Counted from the stretch's first letter, positions 41,571 through 50,372 are shown. The stretch is 64,000 nt of DNA from Saccharicrinis fermentans DSM 9555 = JCM 21142 (GCF_000517085.1 NZ_KI912107.1:5019980-5083979); one strand, 5' to 3'. Notes: generated from the sequence alone by a model not told the origin. Program-made: numbers and translations.

Positions 41571-41693
41571 GCATTAGAAAATCTATTACGCCTTAAAATG
41601 GCTTCAAAAGAAGTCACTTCGTTACTTTTCTTCAACTCACCATAGCTGGTGCTATGCCTCATCTCAGAAAAGCCTTCTTTTATTGCTATTTAG
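41571..41693 (+). repeat. nested palindrome element, copy 1 (right side incomplete)
   Basis: Apical hairpin CATAGC-TGGT-GCTATG (41641-41656), flanked by conserved TTCAACTCAC and CCTCATCTCA. The middle helix CTTTTCT/AGAAAAG (41625-41631 with 41666-41672) and outer helix AAAAGAAG/CTTCTTTT (41606-41613 with 41674-41681) enclose it. A weaker AATGGC/GCTATT helix follows outside. The outermost arm seen in copy 2 has no partner here because the element is interrupted by the GTTG tract. Confidence 0.75.
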
Positions 41694-41734
41694 TTGGCGA
41701 GTTGTCTAAATCGTTGTAGTTGACGAGTTGGGAA

Positions 41735-41922
41735 GTTGTGTTTCTCAGGTATTGCAAGCCTTCTTTTTTAATAGAACTTCAAGTACAGCATAGAATTTCT
41801 CAATTATAAAAATCTATATTTAAGTTCTCTCACCCAAAGGATATCTTCTATTTATATACAAAATTAACAGTCAAAAGACCGCAGGGTTGGCCAGAACAAT
41901 AGCCGTGGCCGGCGGTGGCGAG
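41735..41922 (+). repeat. AT-rich module plus GC-rich core, copy 4
   Basis: Starts GTTGTGTTTCTCAGGTATTG and is almost the same as copy 2 up to its core (41879-41922), which has the shorter form AGCCGTGGCCGGCGGTGG. Confidence 0.8.
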
Positions 41923-42062
41923 AGAGCTTCAAGGGCGCACTCGAGGTGGTAGTGTGGCTGGCCTAGCGCGAAAGAAGAGTGTGCAGGATGGAATTGGAGC
42001 TCGGTGCGGGTTGATAGCGATCTATTGTTCTAGACTTTTTTGGTCCTTTTTGTGGCAATGAC

Positions 42063-42307
42063 AAAAAGGACGTGTACATAAGCAGCAAGAGCAAGGTGTG
42101 TATCAAAAGAATCAATCTATCCTCTCTATACAGAATCAATATTTCCAATTTAATAAATGCATTCAAGTAAAACATAGAGGGTGACAACGTATCCATAACC
42201 ATATTCAATAACTCTCAATGAATGAATAATCCCCATTTAAATATACAACTATCAGTAAAAGACCGCAGGGCAGGCCAGAACAATAGCCGTGGCCGGCGGT
42301 GGCGAGA
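42063..42307 (+). repeat. 245-bp direct repeat, copy A (contains GC-rich core 5)
   Basis: Begins AAAAAGGACGTGTACATAAG and ends after the GC-rich core (42263-42306). Identical to copy B at a constant offset of 575 bp except for one base (T versus A in CAAC[T/A]ATCAG). Confidence 0.9.
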
Positions 42308-42366
42308 GAGTTTCAAGGGCGCACTTGAGGTGGTTGTGCGCCGGACGGAATTATTACCCAAAAGCT

Positions 42367-42510
42367 GCATTAGAAAATCTATTACGAATTAAAATTGCTG
42401 CCAATCAAGTCGCCAGCTAACTTGTTTCAATTCACCATAGCTGGTGCTATGCCTCATCTCAACAAGTTCTTGATTGATTGCACTTTTAATTCTCATGACG
42501 AAGTTCTAAT
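42367..42510 (+). repeat. nested palindrome element, copy 2 (complete)
   Basis: Same apical hairpin CATAGC-TGGT-GCTATG (42436-42451) and same conserved flanks as copy 1, but different arms that still pair: middle AACTTGTT/AACAAGTT (42419-42426 with 42461-42468), outer CAATCAAG/CTTGATTG (42402-42409 with 42469-42476), then TGC/GCA and GAATTAAAA/TTTTAATTC (42386-42394 with 42484-42492), and finally ATTAGAA/TTCTAAT (42369-42375 with 42504-42510). The whole is a 140-base interrupted palindrome. Confidence 0.8.
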
Positions 42511-42637
42511 ACATCATTTGGGTTCGCTGATGCCGGGGAGGTAGTGATCTATTGTTCTAGACCTTTTTGGTTCTTTTTATGGCAATGACAATAACGAAGT
42601 TATCATGAGGGCCTTTTAAAATTTTACCTTCCCGAAT

Positions 42638-42882
42638 AAAAAGGACGTGTACATAAGCAGCAAGAGCAAGGTGTGTATCAAAAGAATCAATCTATCCTCT
42701 CTATACAGAATCAATATTTCCAATTTAATAAATGCATTCAAGTAAAACATAGAGGGTGACAACGTATCCATAACCATATTCAATAACTCTCAATGAATGA
42801 ATAATCCCCATTTAAATATACAACAATCAGTAAAAGACCGCAGGGCAGGCCAGAACAATAGCCGTGGCCGGCGGTGGCGAGA
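42638..42882 (+). repeat. 245-bp direct repeat, copy B (contains GC-rich core 6)
   Basis: Second copy of the 42063-42307 repeat with a single observed difference. GC-rich core at 42838-42881. The near identity points to recent duplication or gene conversion, with copy 2 of the palindrome lying between the two. Confidence 0.9.
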
Positions 42883-43108
42883 AGTTTTAAGATGGCGAGT
42901 TGTTATAGTTGCTAAGTTGTGTTTCTCGGGCATTGAAAACCTTTTCTTACACAAAAGAAGGACTAAGGTGGCTGGTTTCAGGTGACCATTGAAAGATAAA
43001 TTTAAGCATTAAAAACATGATTTTTCGTAATTACTTATTAAATATGAGAAATATCAGTTATTTTCGGCGTGCATATTGAATTTGCAAAAAACAAAAGTAT
43101 GACTGAAG

Positions 43109-44158
43109 ATGACAGATAAGAGAATTGAGAATATAAACGTCAGTGCTGAGGATGCGATCATCACTCCTAACCAGCTAAAAGATCTTTATCCTTTAAATGA
43201 GAATATTATTAGAACCATTGAAAAAGGGCAAGGTACAATCAAGAATATACTTAGTGGGGAGGATAAGCGAATATTAGTGGTTGTTGGCCCCTGCTCTATT
43301 CATGATATAGATGTAGCGAAAGCCTATGCACAAAAGTTAAAAAAGTTAGCCGACGAACTAAGTGATACTTTATACTTGGTGATGCGGGTCTATTTTGAGA
43401 AGCCGAGGACTACTGTCGGATGGCAGGGATTAATTAATGATCCTTTTCTGGATGATTCCCATCAGTTAGAAGAAGGTTTAAAGCAAGCACGTGAACTATT
43501 AACTTATATAGCTGAAATAGGTTTGCCTGTGGCGGGAGAGGCGCTTGATATTGTAACGCCTCAGTATATTCAAGATCTTATTTCCTGGACAGCCATTGGA
43601 GCCAGAACCACTGAATCGCAAAGCCATCGAAAAATGGCCAGTGGTCTTTCCTCTGTCGTTGGTTTTAAGAATGGGACAGACGGAAATATTAAGATTGCGG
43701 TGAATGCTTTGGAATCTGTCGCATCACCTCATAATTTTATTAGTATTGATCCGGATGGTCATGTGGCTGTTGTTAGAACCAAGGGCAATTCGAATACGCA
43801 TATTATCCTACGGGGAGGTAAAGAACCCAATTATGATAGCGATAGTGTTGCGCGGTACGAAAAGTATCTGGCGAAGGTTGGTTTACCAACCCGGATGATG
43901 ATTGACTGTAGTCATGCCAATAGCAATAAAAAGGCTGCCAATCAAAGGTTGGTTCTAAAAAGTATTGAAGAACAGATAAAGACAGGAAATAAATCTATTA
44001 TGGGAGTTATGATTGAGAGTAATCTTTTTGCAGGGAAACAATCTATTCCAGCTGATATTACTACCCTGCAATACGGTGTTTCGGTAACCGATGAGTGTAT
44101 TGGATGGGATGAAACCGAAGAATTATTAAAAGCCTTTGCTACTTCCATCCAGTCATAA
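43109..44158 (+). CDS. 3-deoxy-7-phosphoheptulonate (DAHP) synthase, AroF/G/H type
   Basis: First enzyme of the shikimate pathway: phosphoenolpyruvate + erythrose-4-phosphate to DAHP. It has 349 residues, the length of E. coli AroF/G/H. Class I motifs are present: VVVGPCSIHD with the metal-ligand Cys, MRVYFEKPRTTVGWQG, the substrate-binding GARTTESQSHR, MIDCSHANSNK with the metal-ligand His, MGVMIESNL with Glu, and SVTDECIGW with Asp. The N-terminal extension (about 45 residues) is the region through which such enzymes are feedback-inhibited by aromatic amino acids; which one cannot be told here. It is a single-gene unit with a clear terminator after it. Confidence 0.95.
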   Translation: MTDKRIENINVSAEDAIITPNQLKDLYPLNENIIRTIEKGQGTIKNILSGEDKRILVVVGPCSIHDIDVAKAYAQKLKKLADELSDTLYLVMRVYFEKPRTTVGWQGLINDPFLDDSHQLEEGLKQARELLTYIAEIGLPVAGEALDIVTPQYIQDLISWTAIGARTTESQSHRKMASGLSSVVGFKNGTDGNIKIAVNALESVASPHNFISIDPDGHVAVVRTKGNSNTHIILRGGKEPNYDSDSVARYEKYLAKVGLPTRMMIDCSHANSNKKAANQRLVLKSIEEQIKTGNKSIMGVMIESNLFAGKQSIPADITTLQYGVSVTDECIGWDETEELLKAFATSIQS

Positions 44159-44198
44159 TTTCCCTTGAGAATACTTCTTTGTGTTAAGAAACCTGTTC

Positions 44199-44240
44199 AA
44201 TCGTTCATTTTGGATCTTTCAAAATGAACGATTGTTCTTT
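44199..44240 (+). terminator. terminator after DAHP synthase
   Basis: AATCGTTCATTTTG (44199-44212) and its exact complement (44220-44233) around a 7-base loop, then TTCTTTT. It lies 40 bp after the stop. Confidence 0.9.
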
Positions 44241-44421
44241 TACGCCATGAAGTAGGAATAGTTGGAAACAAAAAAAAGCTTACGTTATATATGTAATAAA
44301 GGTTTAGTTGTAGAGCTGTATATGTTCAGGTAGGTATGCCTTAAAATCACTACGATAAATGAGTCAATACTATAGGCTTAATGTATTCAAATTATTTTGG
44401 CTATAAATAAACGGTCTCTCT

Positions 44422-44453
44422 TTTGTCAAGTATCATGCTATCTATTATATTTG
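44422..44453 (+). promoter_or_regulatory. ileS promoter
   Basis: TTTG (44422-44425), 20-base spacer, TATATTTG (44446-44453): a full match to the Bacteroidota consensus, 33 bp before the ileS ATG. Confidence 0.75.
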
Positions 44454-44486
44454 TACACTTTTTAAAAATTAGGAGAATAATTGCAG

Positions 44487-47400
44487 ATGAGTTCTAAGTT
44501 CAAAGAATACAAAGGATTAGATTTGTCCCAAGTAAATAGGGAAGTGTTAAAAAAGTGGGAAGAGAATGATACTTTCGAAAAGAGTATGACTACCCGAGCA
44601 GGTAATCCTACGTTTGTTTTTTACGAAGGACCTCCTTCTGCCAATGGACTTCCGGGTATTCACCATGTTATTTCTCGGTCTTTAAAAGATATTGTATGTA
44701 GATACAAAACACAACAAGGTTTTGAGGTGAAGCGTAAAGCCGGTTGGGATACGCATGGACTTCCTGTTGAATTGGGAGTGGAAAAATCTTTGGGGATTAC
44801 CAAAGAAGATATTGGCAAGAAAATATCTGTCGCTGAATACAATGCTTCATGCAGAAAAGATGTGATGAAGTATACCGATAAGTGGGAGGATTTAACCCAC
44901 AAAATGGGATATTGGGTAGATATGGAGCATCCATATATTACTTACGACAATAAATATATTGAAACATTATGGTACTTACTAAAAGAACTTTATAGTAAAG
45001 GTTATTTATACAAAGGTTTTACCATACAACCATATTCACCAGCTGCCGGAACCGGATTGAGTACGCATGAACTGAATCAACCTGGTTGTTATCGTGATGT
45101 TAAGGATACCACATGTACGGCACAATTTAAAGTGGTAAAAGATGAAAAGTCAGACTTTTTATTTGAAGGCGTAGATAGCGAGCTGTTTTTTCTTGCATGG
45201 ACAACAACGCCATGGACCTTACCTTCAAATACAGCCTTGGCTGTGGGGCCTCAAGTGGTTTACCAAAAGGTAAAGACTTTTAATCCATATACAGGAAAGC
45301 CTATGGTGGTCATCTTGGCAAAAAAACTAGTCTCCGCTCATTTTAACCCTAAAAATGCGGATTTGTCATTGGATGATTATAAGCCAGGTGATAAGAAAAT
45401 TCCATTTGAGATAATGGAAGAATATAGCGGAAAGCAGTTGGAAGGTGTTGTATATGAGCAATTGATTCCGTGGGTAAAACCCGATGGAGATGCTTTCCGG
45501 GTTATCTTGGGTGACTATGTAACCACCGAAGATGGTACCGGGGTGGTGCATATTGCACCTACTTTTGGGGCCGATGATGACCGGGTTGCCAAAATGGCGG
45601 GTATTGCACCATTAATATTAATAGATAAAGAGGGTAAACAAAACCCGATGGTGGATAAAACCGGTAAGTATTTCTTGTTAGAAGATTTGGATCCATCTTT
45701 TATGAAGGACTTTGTTCATGTAGAAAGCTATAAAGAATATGCAGGTCGTTATGTGAAAAACGATTATGATGAGCAACTAACCGAAAAAGATCCTACTCTG
45801 GATGTGGATATTTCTGTGATGTTGAAGCAGGAAAACAGAGCTTTTAAGGTGGAGAAGCATACACATAATTATCCCCATTGTTGGAGAACCGATAAACCCG
45901 TTCTCTACTATCCGTTGGACTCCTGGTTTATTAAAACAACTGCCGTTAAAGAGCGGATGATGGAGTTAAATAAGACCATTAACTGGAAGCCTGAATCCAC
46001 TGGTACAGGTAGGTTTGGAAAGTGGTTGGAGAATTTGGTAGATTGGAATTTATCTCGTTCGAGATATTGGGGAACCCCCTTACCTATCTGGAGAACCGAA
46101 GATGGAAAAGTAGAAAAATGCATTGGCTCTATTGAGGAACTGACCCAGGAAATTGATAAAGCAATTGCTGCTGGTGTCATGGAAAAAAGTCCTTATGGTA
46201 GCTTTAAAGTAGGTGATTTTTCAAAAGAAAATTATGAACAAGTGGATCTTCATCGTCCTTTTGTAGATGATATTATTTTAGTATCGGATGATGGTGAAAA
46301 AATGTTTAGAGAGCCTGATCTGATTGATGTGTGGTTTGATTCCGGTGCTATGCCTTATGCACAAATGCATTATCCATTTGAAACCGAAGATAAGAATGGA
46401 TCAGCCTTGGTATTTCCTGCCGATTTTATTGCAGAGGGAGTGGATCAAACCAGAGGATGGTTCTTTACTTTACATGCGCTGGGAACAATGCTCTTTGATT
46501 CAGTAGCCTTTAAGAATATCATTTCTAACGGATTGGTATTGGATAAAAAAGGTAACAAAATGTCCAAACGTCTGGGCAATGCGGTAGATCCTTTTGAGGT
46601 GATTGATAAGTTTGGATCTGATCCATTACGGTGGTATATGATCACCAACGCACAGCCATGGGATAACCTGAAGTTTGATGCCAATGGTATTGATGAAGTA
46701 AGACGTAAGTTCTTTGGTACATTGTACAATACTTATTCCTTCTTTGCGTTATATGCCAATGTGGATGGATTTACAGGACAAGAGGAGGAAGTACCGGTGG
46801 AAGATCGTCCTGAAATTGATAGGTGGATTATTTCTTTGCTCAATAGTCTGATTAAAGAAGTGACAGATAGCTTTGAGTCGTATGAGCCTACCAGGGCTGG
46901 AAGAGCAATACAACACTTTGTAACCGAGAATTTGAGTAACTGGTATGTGAGATTGAATAGAAAAAGATTTTGGGGTGGTGAATATTCTAAGGATAAGATA
47001 GCTGCTTACCAAACACTTTATACTTGTTTGGAAACAGTGAGTAGGTTGTCAGCACCCATAGCTCCTTTTTATATGGACCAACTGTATAATGACTTACTCT
47101 CTGTAAAAGATGAAGGATCATTTAATTCGGTACATTTGACTGTTTTCCCTAAACATGATGAAGATAGAATCCATCGTGCCTTGGAACAGAGAATGCTTTA
47201 TGCGCAAAATATTTCGTCCATGGTTCTTGGACTTAGAAGAAAAGAAAGTATCAAAGTTCGCCAGCCACTTCAGAAGGTGATGATACCTATTTTAGATGTG
47301 GAGTTTCAAGAGCAGGTGGATAAGATTAAAGATTTGGTGCTTTCTGAGGTGAATGTTAAGGAGATGGAATTTCTCACAGATACATCTGGTGTATTGGTGA

Positions 47401-47933
47401 AAAAGATTAAACCAAACTTTAAGACCCTGGGGCCTAAGTATGGTAAAATGATGAAGCAGATAGCTGGATTTATCAACCAGATGGGGCAGGAAGAAATCGC
47501 GTTGATTGAGAAAGAGGAAAAAATAAGTACCCAAATTGATGGACAAACTGTAGAAATTTCAATAGAAGATGTTGAAATTATGTCGGAAGATATTCCCGGT
47601 TGGTTGGTAGCCAGTGAAGGAAAAATTACAGTGGCATTGGATATACATATTACAGAGGAACTAAAGCAAGAAGGAATTGCTAGAGAGTTTGTGAATAGAA
47701 TTCAAAATTTGAGGAAGGATTCTGGTTTTGAAGTAACAGATAAAATAAATCTGAAAATTGAAAAAAATGATGCAATTAATCAAGCTGTAATCAACTATAA
47801 AGATTATATTGCATCGCAAACATTGGCTGAGGAGATAAATTTGGTTGATAAATGTAACGAATCCGATGCCAAACGCGTAGAGGTCGACAATGACGTTGAA
47901 ACCTACATCTTTGTAACAAAAAATACGTTGTAA
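44487..47933 (+). CDS. ileS: isoleucyl-tRNA synthetase
   Basis: Charges tRNA-Ile with isoleucine; 1148 residues from the ATG at 44487. A TTG two codons upstream, 5 bases after AGGAG, is an alternative start. The class I signatures are GIHH in PSANGLPGIHHVISR (HIGH, about 57-60) and KMSKR (about 691-695). The editing domain (CP1) region includes WTTTPWTLPSNTALAVG. The long C-terminus without a zinc-finger Cys cluster resembles the longer bacterial IleS form that also includes eukaryote-like, mupirocin-tolerant enzymes; membership in that clade is an inference. It is followed by a DksA-like gene 16 bp later, so the two are probably co-transcribed. Confidence 0.97.
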   Translation: MSSKFKEYKGLDLSQVNREVLKKWEENDTFEKSMTTRAGNPTFVFYEGPPSANGLPGIHHVISRSLKDIVCRYKTQQGFEVKRKAGWDTHGLPVELGVEKSLGITKEDIGKKISVAEYNASCRKDVMKYTDKWEDLTHKMGYWVDMEHPYITYDNKYIETLWYLLKELYSKGYLYKGFTIQPYSPAAGTGLSTHELNQPGCYRDVKDTTCTAQFKVVKDEKSDFLFEGVDSELFFLAWTTTPWTLPSNTALAVGPQVVYQKVKTFNPYTGKPMVVILAKKLVSAHFNPKNADLSLDDYKPGDKKIPFEIMEEYSGKQLEGVVYEQLIPWVKPDGDAFRVILGDYVTTEDGTGVVHIAPTFGADDDRVAKMAGIAPLILIDKEGKQNPMVDKTGKYFLLEDLDPSFMKDFVHVESYKEYAGRYVKNDYDEQLTEKDPTLDVDISVMLKQENRAFKVEKHTHNYPHCWRTDKPVLYYPLDSWFIKTTAVKERMMELNKTINWKPESTGTGRFGKWLENLVDWNLSRSRYWGTPLPIWRTEDGKVEKCIGSIEELTQEIDKAIAAGVMEKSPYGSFKVGDFSKENYEQVDLHRPFVDDIILVSDDGEKMFREPDLIDVWFDSGAMPYAQMHYPFETEDKNGSALVFPADFIAEGVDQTRGWFFTLHALGTMLFDSVAFKNIISNGLVLDKKGNKMSKRLGNAVDPFEVIDKFGSDPLRWYMITNAQPWDNLKFDANGIDEVRRKFFGTLYNTYSFFALYANVDGFTGQEEEVPVEDRPEIDRWIISLLNSLIKEVTDSFESYEPTRAGRAIQHFVTENLSNWYVRLNRKRFWGGEYSKDKIAAYQTLYTCLETVSRLSAPIAPFYMDQLYNDLLSVKDEGSFNSVHLTVFPKHDEDRIHRALEQRMLYAQNISSMVLGLRRKESIKVRQPLQKVMIPILDVEFQEQVDKIKDLVLSEVNVKEMEFLTDTSGVLVKKIKPNFKTLGPKYGKMMKQIAGFINQMGQEEIALIEKEEKISTQIDGQTVEISIEDVEIMSEDIPGWLVASEGKITVALDIHITEELKQEGIAREFVNRIQNLRKDSGFEVTDKINLKIEKNDAINQAVINYKDYIASQTLAEEINLVDKCNESDAKRVEVDNDVETYIFVTKNTL

Positions 47934-47949
47934 TTCAAATTTAACTGTT

Positions 47950-48327
47950 ATGGCTGAGAAGACCCGATATTCCGATGAGGAATTACAAGAATTTAAGCAA
48001 ATTATAAATGCCAAGTTAAGTAAGGCAAAAAAAGATTATGAGTTATTGAGAAATACCATTACGCAAGGTGATGGAAATGATACTCAGGATACCTCTCCAA
48101 CCTTTAAGGTTCTGGAAGAAGGGGCTGCTGTGCTTTCTAAAGAAGAGGCAGGTAAACTGGCGCAGCGTCAGCTGAAATTTATACAGCATTTACAAGCTGC
48201 TCTTGTACGCATTGAAAATAAAACATATGGCGTCTGTCGTGAAACCGGTAAGCTTATTTCTAAAGAAAGACTGAGAGCTGTTCCACATGCTACCCTAAGT
48301 ATTGATGCCAAAAGAAATCAAAAGTAG
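47950..48327 (+). CDS. DksA/TraR-like protein with degenerate zinc finger
   Basis: A 125-residue protein of the DksA/TraR family, which in other bacteria binds RNA polymerase through the secondary channel with ppGpp. An N-terminal coiled-coil (ELQEFKQIINAKLSKAKKDYELL) and a second helix precede YGVCRETGKLISKERLRAVPHATLS, the family's zinc-finger segment. Only one Cys of the four remains (C-x-x-T, and no second pair), so zinc is not bound in the usual way; Bacteroidota homologues commonly show this form. The gene lies 16 bp after ileS and is followed by a hairpin before lspA. Confidence 0.85.
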   Translation: MAEKTRYSDEELQEFKQIINAKLSKAKKDYELLRNTITQGDGNDTQDTSPTFKVLEEGAAVLSKEEAGKLAQRQLKFIQHLQAALVRIENKTYGVCRETGKLISKERLRAVPHATLSIDAKRNQK

Positions 48328-48351
48328 ATTGTAGTTTTAACCTAAAAATAA

Positions 48352-48384
48352 AGAGTGATCTCTCTAATGGAGAGGTCACTTTGT
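48352..48384 (+). terminator. hairpin between the DksA-like gene and lspA
   Basis: AGTGATCTCTC pairs with GAGAGGTCACT with one G-U around TAATG; the following T content is low. It may be a weak terminator, with the lspA start 14 bp beyond it. Confidence 0.55.
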
Positions 48385-48397
48385 GTAAATATTTATT

Positions 48398-49000
48398 ATG
48401 CTTTCAATATTAAAAAAGCCAGTCGTCATTGTGTTTTTGGTGCTTTTGGTGGATCAGGCTTTAAAGATTTGGGTGAAAACCCATATGATGCTGGGTGAGG
48501 AATTCAGCGTTTTTGGAGATTGGTTTATCATTCATTTTATTGAAAACAATGGAATGGCCTTTGGAATGGAATTGGCCGGTAAGTTTGGTAAAGTCATTCT
48601 CAGTGTATTTAGAATTGTAGCGGTTATTGGTATTGGTTATTACCTCTACCAACTCACCTTGAAAAAAGCCCCAACAGGTTTAATCATAAGTATATCGCTT
48701 GTGTTGGCCGGTGCAGTGGGTAATATTATCGATAGTGCTTTCTATGGATTGATTTTTAATGACAGCTACCCACAGGTGGCATCTTTATTTCCTGCTGAAG
48801 GTGGATATTCTACCTTTCTACATGGTAAAGTAGTGGATATGTTTTATTTTCCTCTATGGGAAGGTAATTTTCCGCAGTGGTTGCCTTTCTGGGGAGGGGA
48901 ACATTTTTTATTTTTCAGACCGGTGTTTAATGTCGCCGACTCTGCCATTACCATTGGGATTGCCATTATTCTGTTGTTTCAGCGTAAATATTTTAAGTAG
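48398..49000 (+). CDS. lspA: lipoprotein signal peptidase (signal peptidase II)
   Basis: Inner-membrane aspartyl protease that removes signal peptides from prolipoproteins, such as the SusD, GH3, GH13 and YiiX-like proteins of this window. 200 residues with four hydrophobic helices. Catalytic Asp112 (AGAVGNIIDS) and Asp181 (FNVADSAITIG) lie in the two conserved family motifs, and the IENNGMAFGM motif follows the first helix. The loop between the motifs is longer than in E. coli LspA (about 164 residues), as usual in Bacteroidota. A terminator follows directly. Confidence 0.95.
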   Translation: MLSILKKPVVIVFLVLLVDQALKIWVKTHMMLGEEFSVFGDWFIIHFIENNGMAFGMELAGKFGKVILSVFRIVAVIGIGYYLYQLTLKKAPTGLIISISLVLAGAVGNIIDSAFYGLIFNDSYPQVASLFPAEGGYSTFLHGKVVDMFYFPLWEGNFPQWLPFWGGEHFLFFRPVFNVADSAITIGIAIILLFQRKYFK

Positions 49001-49011
49001 TAAGTGATTTG

Positions 49012-49055
49012 AATCGAAATATTTACGGGTATACTGTATTATTTCGATTTTTTTA
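49012..49055 (+). terminator. terminator after lspA
   Basis: AATCGAAATA (49012-49021) pairs exactly with TATTTCGATT (49040-49049), followed by a T-run. It separates the housekeeping genes from the polysaccharide locus. Confidence 0.85.
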
Positions 49056-49235
49056 CATAATTTAAAGTCTTTGGGCTTTCTGTTTTTTAGCTGACATGTG
49101 GATTATGTGACTCAGGAGGCGAAGCGCACCTAATATTTTGTTAGTTTCGTTGTAAACAATCGTCTGTTAGTCAATATTTATCTAGTATGTGATTTTTTTA
49201 AATAATCTTGCCTTAAATTCCTAATTAAAATTTCC

Positions 49236-50354
49236 ATGAAAAAAGTACTGATTGTATTTGGAACACGGCCGGAAGCTATTAAAATGGCTCCTGTTGTCAA
49301 AGAATTTAAAAAGAATGGGCAAGTTTTTGAAACCAAGGTGTGTGTGACTGCCCAACATCGTGAAATGTTGGATCAGGTGTTAAACTTTTTTGAAATTATG
49401 CCTGATTTCGACCTGGATTTAATGAAGCCCAACCAAAACTTATTTTCTTTAACGGGTGATATTATCAATGGGATGAAACCTATTTTGGAAGACTTTAAAC
49501 CTGATTATGTGCTGGTTCATGGAGATACAACTACGTCCATATCCGTTGCCTTGGCTGCATTTTATGCAGGTGCTAAAGTAGGTCATGTGGAGGCTGGCTT
49601 GCGTACCTATAATAAGTTGGCTCCTTTTCCGGAGGAGATTAACAGGCAGTTGACTGGTCGTATTGCTGATTTTCATTTTGCTCCAACTACCCAATCTAAA
49701 GAAAATCTTTTAAGCGAGAAAACAGCGCCGAATTCTATTGTTGCGACGGGTAATACTGTCATTGATGCCCTCTTGGAAAGTGTCAATATTGTCAATGAAA
49801 TTACAGATAACGCTCAGATCAACCAGTTGAAAGAAATCATCGATCCGTCTAAGAAATTGGTGGTGGTTACCGGCCACCGTAGAGAGAACCATGGACAAGG
49901 ATTCCTGAATATTTGTAGTGCCCTTAGCGAGATTGCACGACGTGAGGATGTGCAAGTAATCTATCCTGTTCACTTGAACCCACATGTGCAAAAACCAGTT
50001 TATTCCATTTTAGGAGATAATCCGCATATTCATTTGATAGCCCCACTTCCATATGAAGCCTTTATTTGGTTGATGGATAAAGCTTATTTAATTGTAACAG
50101 ATAGCGGTGGCGTGCAGGAGGAGGCACCTAGTTTAGGGAAACCGGTATTGGTGATGAGAGATACCACAGAAAGACCTGAAGCTGTGGAGGCCGGTACTGT
50201 TATACTGGTAGGAACAAATAAAGATAAGATAGTGAAAGAAGCTATCGATCTGATGGATAACAAAGATCGATATAAAAGGATGAGCCTTCTACATAACCCT
50301 TATGGTGACGGAAAAGCTTCCCAAAGGATTGTGGATTTTTTATCTAAAAACTAA
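49236..50354 (+). CDS. wecB: UDP-N-acetylglucosamine 2-epimerase (non-hydrolysing)
   Basis: Interconverts UDP-GlcNAc and UDP-ManNAc in the cytosol; 372 residues, the usual length. GT-B-fold motifs are clear: FGTRPEAIKMAPV at the N-terminus, VHGDTTTS, GHVEAGLRTYN, PFPEEINRQL, VTGHRRENHGQG and the nucleotide-binding DSGGVQEEAPSLGKPVLV. First gene of the polysaccharide locus, followed 18 bp later by the matching dehydrogenase, so the product is probably UDP-ManNAcA. Confidence 0.95.
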   Translation: MKKVLIVFGTRPEAIKMAPVVKEFKKNGQVFETKVCVTAQHREMLDQVLNFFEIMPDFDLDLMKPNQNLFSLTGDIINGMKPILEDFKPDYVLVHGDTTTSISVALAAFYAGAKVGHVEAGLRTYNKLAPFPEEINRQLTGRIADFHFAPTTQSKENLLSEKTAPNSIVATGNTVIDALLESVNIVNEITDNAQINQLKEIIDPSKKLVVVTGHRRENHGQGFLNICSALSEIARREDVQVIYPVHLNPHVQKPVYSILGDNPHIHLIAPLPYEAFIWLMDKAYLIVTDSGGVQEEAPSLGKPVLVMRDTTERPEAVEAGTVILVGTNKDKIVKEAIDLMDNKDRYKRMSLLHNPYGDGKASQRIVDFLSKN

Positions 50355-50372
50355 CTTAATAAACTATCTATT

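Larger units (their letters stand above)
40703..43080. repeat. 2.4-kb gene-free array of interleaved repeat modules
   Basis: No credible protein gene in about 2.4 kb between the rRNA terminator and the DAHP synthase gene. The stretch is built from recurring modules: an AT-rich module of about 190 bp ending in a GC-rich core (copies ending at about 40952, 41226, 41552, 41922, 42306 and 42881), GTTG-rich short-period tracts (about 40728-40846, 40960-41034, 41233-41360, 41693-41734 and 42890-42920), a nested palindrome (41571-41693 and 42367-42510), and a 245-bp direct repeat. It is not a CRISPR array: unit lengths and spacers are irregular. Function unknown. Confidence 0.8.

Noticed and set aside
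41963-42208. 81-codon minus-strand frame in the repeat array
   Set aside because: Composed of repeat-module sequence, low-complexity hydrophobic product, and part of it is duplicated at 42638-42882 without keeping a matching frame.
40906-42881. CRISPR array
   Set aside because: Core spacing is irregular (about 270-575 bp), the intervening sequences are themselves repeated, and no cas genes are present.
49056-49235. UpxY/NusG-like antiterminator or JUMPstart before the polysaccharide locus
   Set aside because: No coding frame or matching sequence was found in the spacer before wecB.
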